Positions 1 through 8,546 of a stretch of DNA of 10,466 nucleotides are shown in pieces. The position numbers and the translations under genes are program-made. The stretch's first letter is position 1, and each line of letters starts with the position of its first letter. Under the pieces are notes generated by a model. It did no database searches and was not told where the DNA came from. It saw only the letters and a program-made list of their open reading frames with translations. Origin of the DNA: Larix sibirica (taxonomy: Eukaryota > Streptophyta > Pinopsida > Pinales > Pinaceae); contig NWUY0300044070.1 of assembly GCA_004151065.3 (NCBI GenBank), positions 1 through 10,466 of the forward strand. Direction: 5' to 3'.

Positions 1-2
1 TT

Positions 3-870
3 CTAAACACCTTTTGGACTACACTTTGGGAGAAGATGGACACTAAGTTGAAGAGATCTATATATTTCTATCCATGGATAGATGGGTAGACAAAAGTAGT
101 GAACGAGACATTGGTTCAAGTTTTTAGGGTTTATAATAAAAAACCATCCAAGGAATTGGGATGGAAGTTTGATTTATTTTTGACATTATTATAAAAAATA
201 AGTCCATAATTCTACCACTATATCCACTTTTTTAAAAAAAAATCGGCATTTATCACATTTTCCTCTAGATGTTTCATATGGAAAACAAGGAGGAGTAAAG
301 GAAGACACTACAGGAAAAGTAATGAAGGCTGAAAAAAATCATTGATAAGGCCATGCATATCCATTTGCAAGTACATGAAACATTGAAGAAGTCACAAGGA
401 AATTATAAGGCTTAGAATTATCAACACATAATTGAGAAAATATTCAAGGCCAGAGACAAATTTTGGTTGCATTTAAATAAGAAAAGGATACAAGGTCTTG
501 GTAATAAGTTCAGGGCTCTACAATATGGTCCTTTGAAGTGCTTGAGAAGGTGGTAGATAATGTATATAAGTTTAGTATACACCCATATATATACATTTAC
601 TCAACTGTGATTGTGGAAGATCTGAAACTCTATGAGACTTCCATATTGGACCAAAAAACTGATGAGAAATGCTTATCTACCATAGACGAATTAGCACCAA
701 ATTCTTAGGATCTTGAGTTAGAAAAATATACAATTTTATAGAAGAAGTATAGAATAAACATATAGGGTTAGCATGAATTTTTATAGGTTATATTTAAAGG
801 ATAAATTCCATCCAAGGCCAAATGGTACTCTAGGGAGAAGATAGGGGAGAATTTTCCCCACCTCCTCTAG
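3..870 (+). pseudogene. Decayed Ty3/gypsy polyprotein, integrase C-terminal part
   Basis: This is the 3' end of a Ty3/gypsy pol gene, cut by the left window edge. In an intact element the integrase inserts the cDNA copy into the host genome. Read in frame 3, the start gives FWTTLWEKM, then a worn form of the H-P-Q-T-D-G-Q-T motif (YPWIDG-stop-T at 69-92), then VVNETLVQVF. The reading moves to frame 1 near 183 (HNSTT at 205, PLDVSYGKQGG at 262), to frame 2 at about 337 (IHLQVHETLKKSQ) and back to frame 1 at about 533. The GPY/F module (YGP at 524, then EVLEKVVDNVYKFS) is followed by a tail ending IPSKAKWYSREKIGENFPHL. In-frame stops begin at 87, 199, 413, 706, 739, 763, 769, 784 and 802; the one at 868 may be native. 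Eight of the ten are TAG, two TAA, none TGA. I see no clear chromodomain. The family call is firm; the organism group is a guess. Confidence 0.87.
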
Positions 871-1400
871 TAAAATATTTTGGGAACAAAAGACATAGCT
901 AAATGGGTAAGTATGATTTGAAATGGATCATTATATAATGTATTATATAATTTTGTACTTTATGGGTTGAAAAATAGATCTATTGGATTAAGTTTCCATT
1001 TTAGGTGCAGGTCCAATTTTGGTGATTTGGGGTTACGAAACTTTTGGAGCATATTTGAGGCACCAAAAAAACTTTTCAGGGGTCAAAACTTCGTGAGATA
1101 ATTTTTATCCTATCAGAATTGTTATACACACTGAGTTATTTCCAATGGTGCAAATATCACCTCAATCAAAGTTCGTATGAGGAATTTATGACTCCTGCAA
1201 GTTGACCTATCTTATTGACCACCATGATACTAAGTGGATTCCATGTCAAATTCCATTACTCACACATGTGGAGATATTCATGCGTGTAATTTTGAAATAT
1301 TCTAAAGGTTCCAAAACCCTAAACCTAATTGGTATTTTAGGCATGCAAATACCCTAACCCTAACCCTATACATCTATCAACCCATGTTTAATACTAATAA
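871..1400 (+). other. Possible 3' LTR or flank of the gypsy element
   Basis: No coding signal is visible here. By position, the 3' LTR of the plus-strand gypsy element should start shortly after its integrase tail. I cannot define a polypurine tract, TG...CA ends or a target-site duplication. The stretch contains a telo-box (AAACCCTAA at 1314-1322) and a short run of CCCTAA units at 1352-1369. Such motifs are common in plant promoters and LTRs. The LTR reading rests on position alone. Confidence 0.3.
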
Positions 1401-1424
1401 GATTGAAAATAAAGGGGTTCCATT

Positions 1425-1490
1425 CTTATTGTATTGTTTATTGTTCCATATTTTAACATATCATATAGGAGTGGAACAATAAACAATAAG
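1425..1490. repeat. Imperfect inverted repeat with a 5-base bulge
   Basis: The left arm (1425-1448, 24 bases) and right arm (1472-1490, 19 bases) are reverse complements, except that the left arm has five extra bases (TATTG). These look like a local duplication, because the left arm reads attg-tattg-tttattg. The paired parts are 12 bp next to the loop and 7 bp beyond the bulge, both perfect. The loop is 23 bases. This could be a small foldback relic or a hairpin-forming sequence. I see no terminal repeats or target duplication that would make it a named transposon. Confidence 0.75.
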
Positions 1491-2214
1491 ACATAGTGTC
1501 CATTAATAATCCATAGTGAGTGCAGTTTATTTGTATTTACATTTCATACCTGAGAAGAAAAAGAGCAATGCATAGGTGTCATCTTCCAGCTAGTTTTTTC
1601 GCTTATTGGGTTTTCTTAGAGTACATCTTTTTAACAAACTAATTTTGATCCTTCACTTTGTCATGATCATTTTTTCCTTGACACCACTTTGAAATCCTTG
1701 GCTTCATTTCCATAGTTTTCGTTAGCATATGACATCATCATTTCTAGAAAAAAGATGAACCAATTCTCAAGTTTGACCATTGAATTCATCACGCAATACT
1801 AACTCAAAATTATTCATGCATTACGCATTGAAACCCTCAAACATTGTGTCATGGAATCAAAAATATAAAACCATTATCATAATTGGATCATTGGAATTGT
1901 CTGAATATTTACCTATAAATAGAAACCTCGAGGTCATTGATCACAGCAATCATAAGAATCAAGGTTATGATATCCCATTCCTTCTAGAGAGAAAACCATG
2001 TATTTCGTCCCTTCTGTCTACCATACAAGAATTTACTCTACACCATCTAGATCTTGGAATGGATCACAAAAGGAACCAAAGGACCCTCCCTTGGGGTAAC
2101 TTGTAATTCCATTTTCTTCTATCAATTATCACAAAGGTGCAGGTAATCTTCTTTGTTCCCCCTTTTAAATTAATAAAATATCACATTCTTTACTATGATT
2201 TTTGTTTGGAATGA
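1491..2214. other. No recognisable gene
   Basis: This stretch contains the longest open frame of the window (1780-2106, plus strand, 108 codons, starting MNSSRNTNSK). It shows no domain, signal peptide, membrane segment or low-complexity pattern that I recognise. There is no convincing promoter context: the only tataaat-like word (about 1912) lies inside the frame. I treat it as chance or as a relic of something no longer identifiable. Confidence 0.55.
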
Positions 2215-2238
2215 TTTTCTTTTCTTTTCTTTTCTTTT
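2215..2238. repeat. (TTTTC)n microsatellite
   Basis: There are four perfect TTTTC units followed by TTTT. It is a short pyrimidine microsatellite, probably grown by replication slippage, with no sign of function. Confidence 0.95.
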
Positions 2239-2580
2239 GATATAGTAAAGTATAATGTTCTTTGCTTCTTATCTCTTAGATATTTCACCTTTTTATCTGG
2301 TTCTTGGATAACAAAACCTACAAGCAATTTCATTTTGGTACAGATTGGTGCTAAAACAACGACACCACTTGTGTTCATTGTGAAGATGGTATGGCATTTG
2401 CTTAGCCTATGTCATTTTAGTTTCAACTTATTTTAGTATTTTGGGTGTTAAGATAGTAATGCTAAATCTAAATATAAAGAAAAAACTACATAATAAGAGA
2501 TTGCATATTATTTTACGATCTATTGCAATGAACTATTCCAATGTAATATCCATGATAGTTTACATAAAACTATGAGATAA
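2239..2580. other. No recognisable gene
   Basis: This is AT-rich sequence without a meaningful open frame. A 61-codon minus-strand frame (2193-2378) overlaps the microsatellite, which supplies its lysine-rich end (KEKKRKE), so it is not credible as a gene. Confidence 0.6.
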
Positions 2581-2880
2581 GATTAGTTGTAGAGAAGTAA
2601 GAGAAGTGGAATTGTAGTGATTGGATGCTTGAGGATTAGGAAATTTGTGAATGTGTGATGTGATTTATGGAGTTAGAATATATGAATAATAACGAGGAGA
2701 AGAGGCTAGGGTTGTATATTACATGCATTAAGATAATACATGAGATATGTGTAATTTTCAAGAGAGGAGAAGCATGATAGTGAGAGATGTGAATTAAGAG
2801 ATGGAAAGCATAATAGTGATAAAGGTTATTAGAATATATGATTGAGACGATACAAAATTGAATTTTTATCTATTATTGAA
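2581..2880. repeat. G-rich, C-depleted tract with diverged repeats
   Basis: By hand count the plus strand has about 80 G and only 12 C in 300 bases, an extreme strand asymmetry for this window. The sequence is made of purine words such as gagaag, gaggag and agagatg. A diverged direct repeat with a 36-base offset is visible: agcatgatagtga at 2771 and agcataatagtga at 2807. I see no coding frame. It may be a worn purine-rich satellite or part of an unidentified element. Confidence 0.6.
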
Positions 2881-3428
2881 TAATGAGAATATGTACACCC
2901 CTATGAATACATTTGTTGTGTTTATTACAATTTTTCTTGTGTGTTAAATATTATAGTATTTTTCTTGGATAATTTGTTGTAAAATAATTAGTGTGGTTTG
3001 AGTATGGGAACACTGAGACAAAGTTGTGAGGCTATTACTCGATTTCTATACACCATCCATGTGTTCATCACAAATTGAACAAATCCCTAAGGTGAAGGAT
3101 AAGTTTAAGCTTTAGTAGAACTAGTAGAGTTGATATTAAAGTACTCGTAGAATTGCTAACTTGGTAAGATCCATATCCTAACATTTTAGATAATAATCAA
3201 TGATATGATATATATTGTATTCAATTAAGAAAGTAAGCTAATTAAAATTAGATGTTAAAACCACCTCACCACACATTAGTTTTATGGGTTTCTATTACCA
3301 AAAGGTATGTAGACAAGATTTCCAAATAATTATATTAATGTTCCTTAAGCCACATAAAGGTGTACAACCAATCCAAATATTGGTACATGAAATTTGCATC
3401 ATCGAAATTGATCTTAATTCTATTCAAG
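2881..3428. other. No recognisable gene
   Basis: This is AT-rich sequence with frequent stops in every frame and no domain or RNA structure that I recognise. The phrase around 3361-3390 (tgtacaacc, aatattggtaca) can fold weakly, but it is too imperfect to annotate. Confidence 0.6.
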
Positions 3429-3576
3429 AATGATTTTTATACTTATCCCTTTGTAGGAGAATGATGTGAAAAAAACCATTAATGATTTATGTACTTATCC
3501 CTTTGTATGCGAATGATGTGAAAAAAACATTAATGATTTATGTACTTGTTACTTTGTAAGAACATGATATTAACAA
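3429..3576. repeat. Tandem repeat, about 52-base unit, three copies
   Basis: Copy 1 is 3429-3480 (52 bases), copy 2 is 3481-3531 (51 bases) and copy 3 is 3532 to about 3576 (truncated and more diverged). Each copy starts aatgattt, continues with acttatccctttgta (acttgttactttgta in copy 3), then aatgatgtg and an A run. Copies 1 and 2 differ by a few substitutions and a one-base deletion. The unit is not a multiple of three and no frame stays open through the array, so it is non-coding. Confidence 0.92.
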
Positions 3577-3640
3577 GGACCCCATAGAGATCAACAAACT
3601 TTATCTTCATGAAGTTAGACATGCACAAACGTGGGAACTT

Positions 3641-3693
3641 TAATGGTGTTAATATATTGTGCATTACTGTACATGAAGGCATTAATACCATTA
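3641..3693. repeat. 13-base inverted repeat
   Basis: The arms taatggtgttaat (3641-3653) and attaataccatta (3681-3693) are reverse complements except for one position, which would be a G-T pair in RNA. They are separated by 27 bases. A hairpin of this size in AT-rich DNA may be accidental. Confidence 0.55.
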
Positions 3694-3837
3694 TTACACC
3701 AAAATCCTTTTCGGACATAATTGCCATACCACCTCAAGAGATGTCATATTTCTTCATCCTCGGGAGGAAGAAGAACTATAGGTTCTGAAAAAATCGTATT
3801 TTGATTGTTAATCATGTTAGAAATTTTAATTAATACA

Positions 3838-3871
3838 CAATTATCTTATTGCAGCAATTATCTTATTGCAG
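3838..3871. repeat. Perfect 17-base tandem duplication
   Basis: The word caattatcttattgcag occurs twice, head to tail (3838-3854 and 3855-3871), with no mismatch. Its identity contrasts with the worn repeats nearby, which suggests a fairly recent slippage event. Confidence 0.95.
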
Positions 3872-3939
3872 TGAGCACGGTGCAATCAACCGTTCAATAT
3901 GTTTCCATTCCTAATCATTGTGACAAGCGTCACCTCCAT

Positions 3940-4140
3940 ACTTGTAAATCAAAATATAAAAAGAAACTTAAACTCTATAATATAAAAAAACAACAAAATT
4001 CAAAAAGAAAAGGTCATAATAAAAAATAAAATAAAGCATCTTAATTTAAAAATAAAATTTTAAAGAAGAATGCTAAGATAATTATAATGCATGCATTTTT
4101 ATTTTTTATTATTATTAATTTTTTAATTTTTTTTATTTCC
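3940..4140. repeat. Very AT-rich low-complexity tract
   Basis: A-rich sequence (aaaataaaataaa-like) at 3946-4060 is followed by T-rich sequence (ttttattttttattattatt-like) at 4095-4137, so the two halves are roughly self-complementary. The 74-codon plus-strand frame ending in lysine-rich KKKLKLYNIKKQQNSKRK (3805-4029) comes from this composition and is not supported as a gene. Confidence 0.75.
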
Positions 4141-4261
4141 ATCCACTCGGGTTTAATTCTATTGAGACATCTGCTTGGATGACTTGCTAACGATTTTCTC
4201 TCGACCTGCTATTCATGATATGTGGAGAAGTTTGTTGAGATTTCCTATAAGTTTGTTAGCT

Positions 4262-4289
4262 TTCCTTGATTCCTTCGGAATAGCAGGAA
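4262..4289. repeat. Small hairpin
   Basis: Left arm ttcct-tg-attcc and right arm ggaat-agc-aggaa pair as two 5-bp stems around a small internal loop, with a TTC apical loop. It lies in a stretch slightly less AT-rich than its surroundings (4141-4310). There is no T-run after it and no plant reason to call it a terminator. Confidence 0.5.
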
Positions 4290-4351
4290 GGTAGTATTTT
4301 CCACGTAACAAAAAGTTATAATGCATGCCTAAACAAAATAATGTATTAATT

Positions 4352-4530
4352 GATAACAAATAAGTATTAAGGATCTGAATAATGTCTAAAATGATGTAGT
4401 TTCAATTATAGTATTAAATTATTATCCCAAAAAAACTCTATGAATGGTATGTTGAATCACTACTTTGAAAAGAACAAAAGACTTATTATCGAATTGAATG
4501 AAATATAAAATGATGTAGTTTCAATTATAG
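4352..4530. repeat. Old direct duplication, 119-base offset
   Basis: A 25-base word starting taaaatgatgtag and ending ttcaattatag is identical at 4387-4411 and 4506-4530. The preceding bases are also related (acaaataagtattaagga... versus acaaaagacttattatcg...). The repeat therefore extends left to about 4352 and 4471 as a diverged copy. The stretch between the copies holds nothing I recognise. Confidence 0.8.
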
Positions 4531-5074
4531 AGTTATTAAAGTGACATTGAAGGTTATTGACAATGTTGATGATGGTTCCATTTCATCATAGATCATAGAT
4601 TGGATAGGTTGACCTCCATAATATTTGGTGTGTAAGAAGGTATGAGATAATTGAAAGACGGAAGCCATAAATTCATTTTTCACTTGGCATTTTTTAATCA
4701 CACGCATTAGGCAAACAACATAAATTTCCCGTGTAAGAAGAATGGACCCTATAGATATTAAATTAAATAATTGGAATTGGTTCACTTACATTTTTATGGA
4801 CTAGTGTAAACTTTGTTATATAATGAATTAAGGTATTTCGTGACATTCATTGATGAATTTTCAAGGAATGCCTTTGAAAAATAAATTGGATACAATAGAC
4901 ATTTTCAATTATTATGATCCATGCTAAAAGGTAGATAAAAATCTACTCAAAAGGTTGAGCCATGAAAATGGTTGTGATTTTTTCTCATTTTTCATTGCAT
5001 TTTGTGAATAAGAGGGCATCTAACTTGAATTCACAATTCCTTACATTGTGAAAAAAATGGATTCACAACAATCA
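4531..5074. other. No recognisable gene
   Basis: An 86-codon minus-strand frame (4525-4785, starting MNQFQLFNLISIGS) is the only notable open frame. Its sequence gives no family match that I can name, and its end overlaps the duplicated 25-base word at 4506-4530. It is probably a chance frame. The remainder is AT-rich filler. Confidence 0.5.
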
Positions 5075-5180
5075 TATACATATGTTCAATATTATTTTCC
5101 CACACTCGAGTTGGAGTTAATGATTTCTACATATATGTTCAACATTATTTTCCCACACTCGAGTTAGAGTCAATGATTCC
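5075..5180. repeat. 53-base tandem duplication
   Basis: Copies lie at about 5075-5127 and 5128-5180. Both contain tatgttcaa, attattttcccacactcgag and aatgatt. Over the 50 bases from tatgttcaa I see four differences, all transitions (T/C or A/G). Each copy keeps the CTCGAG site with its CpG. Non-coding. Confidence 0.92.
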
Positions 5181-5607
5181 TACTGAAACATGTTGTATAA
5201 GGAAACAAAACATTGAGTATGTAAAATTTATTTGATGTTTTTTGTAAGTCCATGTGCTTGATGATAAACATAAGAAGTTAGATGACATATGCGTGTGATG
5301 CATCTTGATCAAATATGATGGAGTAGGAATATACAAGATTTGTGATATAGTGAGGAAAAAATATTATCAAAAGTATAGATGTGATTGTCAAGTTCAAACA
5401 TTAAACATGTAATGTACTCATTCTCCTCAATATCATTAATGAGGAAGTGGGGCACATTTTTTCACCTTTCCATTGAATTGAACCCTTCAAGTTTACTTAA
5501 TTATCTTACACTCAAATGAATGCTCGTTGCATGGGTCATATACCACATGGGACATCCCTTTTATCTCCATTGCACTAGTTCAAAAAACATAACCATTGTT
5601 CCATCAA
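5181..5607. other. No recognisable gene
   Basis: No domain, RNA or clear repeat is visible. The 63-codon minus-strand frame at 5145-5336 runs into the 53-base duplication and has no recognisable content. Confidence 0.55.
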
Positions 5608-6610
5608 CCTTCTTTTGAAGATCAAAACATTATTATTGATACAAAGATCACATTAACTCTTCCTTCGAAGGAATGCATACATGTCCACACATCAGACCAT
5701 ACTTGAACATCAAACCATTGGTACCATTTGAAGATTGGCCATATGTTTCTTTTGATTGTTCCACTCAATGCAAATAATGTAAGCCATCAATCCCATTTGA
5801 AATACAACAACCACTTTTGAAAGAATCACTTGATACCCGTGACAGGTCCCATTTGAAGAATCGATTGGGAAATTTTGAAATATACACTCATTCAAAGGAA
5901 ACAACCCATCAAAACACTTCAAAATATCATCTTTTGAATCCACCAGATAAAACATTAGACCATTTCAAAACATCCATCAATCTCTTCTTAAATATGATCT
6001 CGATTCATAAGAAGAGACCATTAGCCTTATTATAAATATCTCTTGATTTAAAATGATCTCTTGGATGGAAAATACATTAGGATATTTTGAAAGATGGTCA
6101 TTAACAACTTTCAAAAGACCTTCCCAATAGATCATCGATCCTCTTTAAAATAACATCTTTCAAATGTTCCCGATATGCCATTGGGTCCACTTGAAATAAC
6201 ATCTTTTGAATTCCCTAGATAGGACATTGGTCCAACTTGAAAGAACATATTTCAAATTCCTTTGATAGGCCATTAGGCCACTTCAAAAGAACACCATTTG
6301 ATAACCCCTAGTAGGCCATTGGTCCAATTTAAAAGAGCACATTCAATTTCCCCTCGATAATCCACTATGCAACATTCAAATATATCACTCTGAAATATCC
6401 CATTGGGACTCTTTCGAATATGTACCTGATGCAAAAAAAAATCTATTAGGTTGCTTTAAAAGGTCTTTCCAACATTGATAGGAAAAATGTAATGGTTGTA
6501 AGCCTCATTAAAAGGAAATTCTTTGATACCAATAGAAAGGATATTTTATCCCATCCAAGGAAGTACTTTGAAATAACTAACCACAATTCTAAGTCCATAC
6601 TTCAAACATA
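5608..6610. repeat. Degenerate minisatellite, about 46-base period
   Basis: Five adjacent copies are clear: 6149-6194, 6195-6240, 6241-6286 and 6287-6332 (46 bases each) and 6333-6379 (47 bases). A shortened copy follows at 6380-6417. Each unit has the order aacat..., then tttgaa or ttcaaa, then ccc.gatagg, then ccattgg, then ccacttgaa. More worn copies extend left (for example 5922-5967, and the ccattgg-taccatttgaa words near 5715) and right to about 6610. The half-palindromes TTTGAA and TTCAAA recur throughout. The period is not a multiple of three, so the 72- and 81-codon frames at 5817-6035 (+) and 5710-5955 (-) are shadows of the array. Confidence 0.85.
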
Positions 6611-7391
6611 AACAATAAGGCTTAATCCCAATCAAAGGAATAATTTGATCTTTCAATAGGGGCCAAAAGGATGCTTTGAAGTTACTACATTAAATACACA
6701 ACATAAAATTGAATGCATAATGTAAATTATAGTGAAATAAATTCTAAGACGATGGACAATTTCATGGGTTAAATTTCTCCCTCGTGCTACTTTTTTTTCA
6801 TTTTTTTCAAAAAAACGATTTACCAATTTCCATTTTTTTGTAAAATGATTCACCCAAATTTTGTAGGATTGAAGTATTTCACTCTAAAAATTGCCAAAAT
6901 TTTCTAGAAAGTATATAAAATCCCTATAAATTTGAATATATTTACAAAAATATCACCAAACATTTTATTGTTGTCATTTTAATAATTAGAAAGATTCAAC
7001 AAGGATTCCACACTAAGATAAGTAAGGATCCTTAAAATTTTCAATGTATAAAAAATTCAAATAACAAAGACACACAACCTAACAATGTTGCAATCAACAT
7101 GAAACACACCATTTATCCATCAATTCCATTACCTAATTCACACATAATTAATTACTAACTTATAACACAATCATCAATATCAGAATGCATAACATAGATG
7201 GAGTAGTTATCTTCTGAACATCTTGGTGTAATGAAACTAGAACTACTAATGAGAAAATTTCCACCCAATTATAGGCAATCCTTTGTACATGCCATCCCAA
7301 GATAGGAGATGCTACCCAGGTGAATTAAATAGGATAAGGAAACTCAATTCACTCACCCATCCCAATTTATTTGAGCATTATCCAAACTATT
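6611..7391. other. No recognisable gene
   Basis: This is AT-rich sequence with A and T homopolymers near 6790-6840. It lies downstream of the minus-strand copia remnant, so a decayed 3' LTR of that element could be here. I cannot see paired LTR sequence, TG...CA ends or a polypurine tract. The 66-codon minus-strand frame at 6653-6853 is not supported. Confidence 0.5.
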
Positions 7392-7440
7392 CACCCCAGA
7401 ACTCTCTAAGAAACCCACCCCAGAACTCTCTAAGAAACCC
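7392..7440. repeat. 24-base tandem duplication
   Basis: Copies are 7392-7415 and 7416-7439, each starting caccccagaactctctaag. The last nine bases (aagaaaccc) are repeated once more at 7441-7449. The 24-base unit keeps the frame, so the plus-strand frame 7283-7498 shows a repeated PQNSLRNP. This frame lies beside and antisense to the copia remnant, and I do not regard it as a gene. Confidence 0.93.
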
Positions 7441-7475
7441 AAGAAACCCTCCAACTAGCCCATCCTTGGTACTCC

Positions 7476-7640
7476 CTTCATTGCACCACACAACATAAGG
7501 AATATCCTTCTCTTCTGTAATCAATAGACCCTTAGGAATATTCTTCCCTCTATTCTCTCCAATGTGTCTGTAAGGAGTCTAACCTATTTTGTACCTTCAA
7601 CATGAACTCAACAAAGCCATATATTGGCTCTTGAGAACAT
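7476..7640 (-). pseudogene. copia RNase H fragments
   Basis: In an intact copia element RNase H removes the RNA strand during cDNA synthesis. On the minus strand, 7626-7600 reads QYMALLSSC, close to the conserved stretch before the E-A-E-Y motif of copia RNase H; one extra T then breaks the frame. Further along, about 7506-7476 reads IPYVVWCNE, which can be aligned with the cysteine-aspartate-asparagine (CDN) region. Both are short. The call depends on their order relative to the reverse transcriptase pieces. Confidence 0.5.
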
Positions 7641-7798
7641 AGTGGTCAACTATCTACATGGAGAATGGGTATGGATTCCTATAAAACCCAACCTCTATTC
7701 TCCTCTATAGCCTTCCATCTCTCCCATTTATTATGTTCATAGCCTTCTTTTCTACATCTTACTCTTGTTAGTCCCCCAATCTTTTCTTCCTCAACTTA

Positions 7799-8312
7799 CT
7801 CTTTTAGGGATTTCTTATAGCTTCCAATCATATATCTAGCACAAGAATGCATAAAATTGTTCATAGAATGGAATAATACAAAAGGAATAGTCAATTGCAT
7901 GGAGATATTGAATGATAAATAATCTCTATGAGGTTCAAATTGATAAGGGGATGGAGTCTCTTAGGCTCCTCAAGACGTTTACTCACTCCCATGCTCTCAT
8001 AATTATGGATGTTGCCCTTCCCCACCAAACATCATTTGCATACAATGATTTGTGGTTAAGATTTGTATTAAGGAACATGGTGGAAATATGAATTTTATGT
8101 GAATTAGGAAATCAAGAAACTTAGCATCCCTTGTAGACCCTTTCCTCTTCCCCTTTAATGAACTCATAACTTCTCTCATGCTCTTCTAAAACCAACCTTG
8201 GCCATCTATATTCATTTTCAACATGATAAATTTGCATATCTTGAGGATAACATAACAAGGTTAACATGTTCAAAATATGGAGACCATGTTTGAGATTTTT
8301 ATGTCTCAACAT
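7799..8312 (-). pseudogene. copia reverse transcriptase fragments
   Basis: Reverse transcriptase copies the element RNA into DNA. On the minus strand 8045-8011 reads LYANDVWWGR, which sits where copia elements have the catalytic Y-V-D-D box followed by a hydrophobic run and glycine. The first catalytic Asp position is now Asn. Upstream, the 63-codon frame 8312-8121 contains WPRL and then YEFIKGEEER, which I align with the stretch before the box (proline-arginine, tryptophan, then F-D-E-F-like). Downstream, 7855-7799 contains a worn C-x-R-P-D-I-like stretch and the asparagine-proline that follows it. The enzyme cannot be functional. Confidence 0.55.
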
Positions 8313-8546
8313 TTCAAACTACGTAGCTCATCTCATCATCGGGAGGAAAGTTCCCACAGAAGGATAATGAGGTAGAAACATATTATAAATAGATAAATTT
8401 GTATACCCATTTCATGATAATCATAGGTTGGATGAGGTATGCAAATTATATATAATGATGTTTCAATTGATTTTATACAATCTATGATAAGGAACCGAGT
8501 TTTTCTCAATCTCTTGACACCATCCTTGTTAAAGTTAGTTGAGGAC

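Noticed and set aside
1352-1369. Interstitial telomere repeat
   Set aside because: Fewer than three CCCTAA units, and not the usual plant seven-base unit. Too short to call.
1780-2106. 108-codon plus-strand open frame, the longest in the window
   Set aside because: No recognisable domain, no start or promoter context and no supporting neighbours. A frame of this length is expected occasionally by chance in 10 kb.
3340-3400. Hairpin around tgtacaacc...aatattggtaca
   Set aside because: Pairing is interrupted and the sequence is AT-rich; not better than background.
3530-3727. 65-codon minus-strand frame containing KFVDLYGVL, considered as another copia integrase scrap
   Set aside because: Only a few residues resemble an H-x-D-L-x-G-P motif, with no second landmark beside it.
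4525-4785. 86-codon minus-strand open frame
   Set aside because: No family recognised, and it runs into a duplicated non-coding repeat.
5710-6035. Overlapping 81-codon minus and 72-codon plus frames
   Set aside because: Both lie in the degenerate 46-base repeat region, whose period is not a multiple of three.
3745-8365. Shared word tcatc-N-tcgggaggaa at about 3756 and 8336 as evidence of a second copia copy
   Set aside because: Only about 16 bases match and flanking sequence does not align.
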